From Gammaproteobacteria bacterium (GTDB taxonomy: Bacteria > Pseudomonadota > Gammaproteobacteria > Chromatiales > Chromatiaceae): a stretch of DNA of 8,443 nt. Below the pieces are notes generated by a model that saw only the letters and a program-made list of their open reading frames with translations, had not been told where the DNA came from and did no database searches. Position 1 is the first letter of the stretch. Each line of letters begins with the position of its first letter. A program made the translations under genes and the position numbers. Shown one piece after another: positions 6,566 through 8,443 of this stretch. The stretch lies in NCBI GenBank assembly GCA_030621975.1, contig JAUXGQ010000043.1, positions 1 to 8,443 on the forward strand. Direction: 5' to 3'.

Positions 6566-7803
6566 ACCGCCGCCCGCGCGCGGCCCCCCTGCTGGGGCTG
6601 CTCGCGGGGCTGGCTTGGGGATCGGCTGGACCCGCCCGTGCGACCGTTCAGCTGCCGGAGATCCACGGCTTCCTCCAGGCCCATGCGGCGGCGCGCCTGG
6701 GCAGCGTGGACTGCGACCGCGAGACGGAATGCGCCTGGCCCTTCAATGAGCAGCGCCTGCAGCTCAAGGCGGAGGGGGGCGGCCTGGAGGGCACGTTGGG
6801 CTACGCGGGCAAGCTGGACCTGGTGCACGATGCGGCCCTCGATAAGACGGACGCGGACCTGCGCGAGCTGTACGCCGACTACAACGCCGAGCGCTTCACG
6901 GTCCGCGCCGGCCGCCAGGTGATCACCTGGGGTGTGGCGGACCTGCTGTTCATCAATGACACCTTCCCTAAGGCCTGGGTGTCCTTCTTCGGCGGCCTGC
7001 CCCTGGAATATCTCAAGCGTGGCAGCGACGCCCTGCGCCTCGACCTGTTCCCGGACCTCGCCGACATGCAGATCGTGCTGGCCCGCTTCCGCAGGGACCT
7101 CCTGCCGGACAGTGATCGCTTCGTCCTGCCCGGTCCGGACATCTCCGGTGCGTTGGACGAACCCTCGGAACTGGAGGCCAGCCTGCGCGTCTCGCGCTAT
7201 TTCGGCAGTTGGGACGCCGCACTCTATCTCGCACGCACCCACTACCGCGCTCCGGCCCTGAACCAGGTAGGGGGGCGGTGGAAGCGTGAATTCCCGCGCC
7301 TTAACGTCTACGGGGCCAGTCTTTCGGGCCCGCTGTGGAGCGGAGTGCTCAACCTGGAGGCAGGCCATTACGATTCCGTCAAGGATCGGGACGGCACCGA
7401 CCCCGCCGTGGAGAACAGCCAGACGCGGCTGCTTGTTGGCTACAGCCGTCAGGTCGCGGAGGACACTACCCTGGGGTTGCAGGCTTACGCCGAGTGGATG
7501 CACGACCACGACGCCTACCGACACACCCTTCCGGAAGGGTTTCCGGAGCGCGATCAACTGCGCACGGTGGCGACCCTGCGTTTCACCCAGTTCCATCTCC
7601 ACCAGACGCTACGCCTGAGTCTCTTCGCATTCTGGGGCGTCAGCAAGGGCGACGGTTACATCATCCCGTCCGTGCGCTACGCCTTCAGCGACCCCCTCTG
7701 GGGGGAGCTGGGCGCCAACCTGTTCGTGGGCGATCGCAGCGGACAGTTCGGTGGTCTCCGAGACAACGACAATATCTACGCGACGCTGCGTTATGCCTTT
7801 TGA
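6562..7803 (+). CDS. Outer-membrane beta-barrel protein (DUF1302/porin-like)
   Basis: A 413-residue outer-membrane protein. A signal peptide (MNRRPRAAPLLGLLAGLAWG, cleavage near ARA at 25-27) is followed by alternating polar/hydrophobic strands with aromatic girdle residues. It ends in LRYAF with a terminal phenylalanine, the classic BAM recognition signal. The stretch RFTVRAGRQVITWGVADLLFINDTF resembles the VRxGRQxxxWG signature of alginate-export/DUF1302-like barrels. DUF1302-type genes are known to sit with MMPL transporters and a LolA-like or DUF1329 partner, and the order here matches. I chose the ATG at 6562, overlapping the preceding stop (ATGA); a GTG at 6553 would add three residues. 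No strong Shine-Dalgarno precedes it, so translation is likely coupled. It probably provides the outer-membrane exit or acceptor for the substrate of the transporter. Confidence 0.85.
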   Translation: MNRRPRAAPLLGLLAGLAWGSAGPARATVQLPEIHGFLQAHAAARLGSVDCDRETECAWPFNEQRLQLKAEGGGLEGTLGYAGKLDLVHDAALDKTDADLRELYADYNAERFTVRAGRQVITWGVADLLFINDTFPKAWVSFFGGLPLEYLKRGSDALRLDLFPDLADMQIVLARFRRDLLPDSDRFVLPGPDISGALDEPSELEASLRVSRYFGSWDAALYLARTHYRAPALNQVGGRWKREFPRLNVYGASLSGPLWSGVLNLEAGHYDSVKDRDGTDPAVENSQTRLLVGYSRQVAEDTTLGLQAYAEWMHDHDAYRHTLPEGFPERDQLRTVATLRFTQFHLHQTLRLSLFAFWGVSKGDGYIIPSVRYAFSDPLWGELGANLFVGDRSGQFGGLRDNDNIYATLRYAF

Positions 7804-7825
7804 ACCAAAGGAGGAGAGGCCAGCG

Positions 7826-8140
7826 ATGTCCGGAATCACCATCATGTCCAAGCAGCCCGCGGGAGGGCGCTGCTCCCTGTATATGCGCTACGCCGAGACC
7901 CTGCGCCAGAAGCTGGGCCTCGAGGTCGAGGTGCGCTACTGCGACGGCAGTGCCGAGGTCCCGCCGCCGGCAATGTTAATCGACGGCGCGGTGATAGACC
8001 CTTCGGACGGAGTCATCCTGTCCCCGGAGGACATCGCCGAGAGCTTCCGGGAGCGGCTTCCGGAGCCCGAGATCGCCGAGCTTGGCTGGCAGCTGGAGGA
8101 GACCCAAGAGCGGTGGATGGAGGAGTGGAGCGGTGACTGA
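7826..8140 (+). CDS. Small thioredoxin-like protein of unknown family
   Basis: A 104-residue soluble protein that I do not recognise as a named family. It has a beta strand (GITIMSKQ), then C16 at the start of a helix (RCSLYMRYAETLRQKLGL), a strand ending in C39 (VEVRYCDGS), and a cis-Pro-like turn followed by a strand pair (VPPPAMLIDGAVIDPSDG). A helix beginning SPEDIAESF and an acidic, Trp-rich tail follow. The order suggests a thioredoxin-like fold in which the usual CxxC is reduced to a single cysteine near the helix start, as in some selenoprotein W-like or glutaredoxin-like proteins. There is no signal peptide, so it is cytoplasmic. The start at 7826 is fixed by GGAGGAGAGG (7809-7818) seven bases upstream. 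In this operon it could handle redox or sulfur chemistry at C16/C39, which is inference only. Confidence 0.7.
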   Translation: MSGITIMSKQPAGGRCSLYMRYAETLRQKLGLEVEVRYCDGSAEVPPPAMLIDGAVIDPSDGVILSPEDIAESFRERLPEPEIAELGWQLEETQERWMEEWSGD

Positions 8141-8227
8141 GCGGCGAACGGCTGACCGTGTACGGTTCCGGCTGCGTCGGGATAGGAGAGTCCGCTGCGC
8201 CGGATAAGCAATAAGAACCTCATTACC

Positions 8228-8443
8228 ATGCTCGGCCTGATCGTTTTGGTTGCGTTTCTGGCTTGGCGATTCGTGCGGCCCATGAACATATTCGTGGTCT
8301 CCGAGGCGTTCGAACGCCCCGTCGACTCCACCGAGATCCCGGCCGGGCTCAAAGGGCTTGGCGCCGAAGAGTGCGGGGAATGCCACAAAGAGGAGTATCG
8401 GGAATGGTCCAGCTCCATCCACAGCCAGGCATGGACCGACCCC
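8228..8443 (+). CDS. Membrane-anchored multihaem-type cytochrome c, 5' part
   Basis: The reading frame stays open to the window edge. From the ATG at 8228 it encodes a hydrophobic anchor (LGLIVLVAFLAWRFV), then periplasmic sequence with a CxxCH haem-binding motif, CGECH, at 8372-8386 (C49, C52, H53), followed by KEEYREWSSSIHSQAW. The C-x-x-C-H-...-Y-x-x-W-...-H-x-x-A-W pattern is typical of tetra- to octahaem cytochromes of the c554/hydroxylamine-oxidoreductase-like group, where the later histidine can be a distal haem ligand. Only one haem site lies inside the window. The start is uncertain. ATG 8228 has only a weak ribosome site, whereas in-frame CTG 8195 follows AGGAG (8184-8188) by six bases and would add a basic segment, RRISNKN, before the anchor, as expected for a signal anchor. 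The frame is closed upstream by TAG at 8183-8185. It may pass electrons to or from the sulfur enzymes encoded upstream. Confidence 0.8.
   Translation, partial: MLGLIVLVAFLAWRFVRPMNIFVVSEAFERPVDSTEIPAGLKGLGAEECGECHKEEYREWSSSIHSQAWTDP

Noticed and set aside
7751..7825. Upstream in-frame ATG at 7751 as the start of the small thioredoxin-like protein
   Set aside because: It lies inside the barrel gene's coding end and has no ribosome site; the ATG at 7826 has an excellent one and begins directly with the first beta strand.
1..8443. CRISPR array, tRNA/rRNA genes, insertion sequences or phage genes
   Set aside because: No regularly spaced repeats, no tRNA-like or rRNA sequence, no transposase or integrase frame and no terminal inverted repeats were seen on either strand.

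Overview
The window looks like chromosomal DNA from a GC-rich, Gram-negative sulfur-oxidising proteobacterium, probably a gammaproteobacterium. This rests on GC-rich coding DNA, Shine-Dalgarno-led genes in a tight run, an outer-membrane barrel protein, an RND transporter, a multihaem cytochrome and several sulfane-sulfur proteins (two rhodaneses, a DsrE-like protein and an SQR-like flavoprotein). The taxonomic guess is inference; there is no rRNA or other marker here.

Layout. Positions 1-445 are a decayed border. They hold AT-rich non-coding DNA, a probable 5' stub of a DNA-3-methyladenine glycosylase I gene (+), and the last ~57 codons of a GNAT acetyltransferase gene (-). Next, on the minus strand, is a regulator that fuses an ArsR-type helix-turn-helix to a rhodanese domain (446-1111). 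The gap at 1112-1242 carries two divergent sigma70-like promoters whose -10 elements overlap, plus a strong inverted repeat (1132-1153) placed to control both. This reads as an autoregulated switch.

From 1243 to the end all genes run on the plus strand with short gaps or overlaps, as one probable operon. In order they are: a membrane-anchored rhodanese, a DsrE-family protein, an SQR-like FAD oxidoreductase, an RND/MMPL (HAE3-type) transporter, a LolA-like periplasmic protein, an outer-membrane beta-barrel protein, a small thioredoxin-like protein of unknown family, and the start of a membrane-anchored multihaem c-type cytochrome cut by the window edge.

How they may work together. The rhodaneses and DsrE-like protein would carry sulfane sulfur as Cys-persulfides. 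The SQR-like protein would oxidise a reduced sulfur compound and feed electrons to quinone, and the cytochrome suggests a further redox step at the membrane. The RND/LolA-like/barrel trio resembles an envelope-spanning export or lipid-trafficking set. The notable point is the physical joining of a persulfide-sensing regulator and sulfur oxidation genes with a complete inner membrane-periplasm-outer membrane transport set. What that set moves cannot be told from the sequence.
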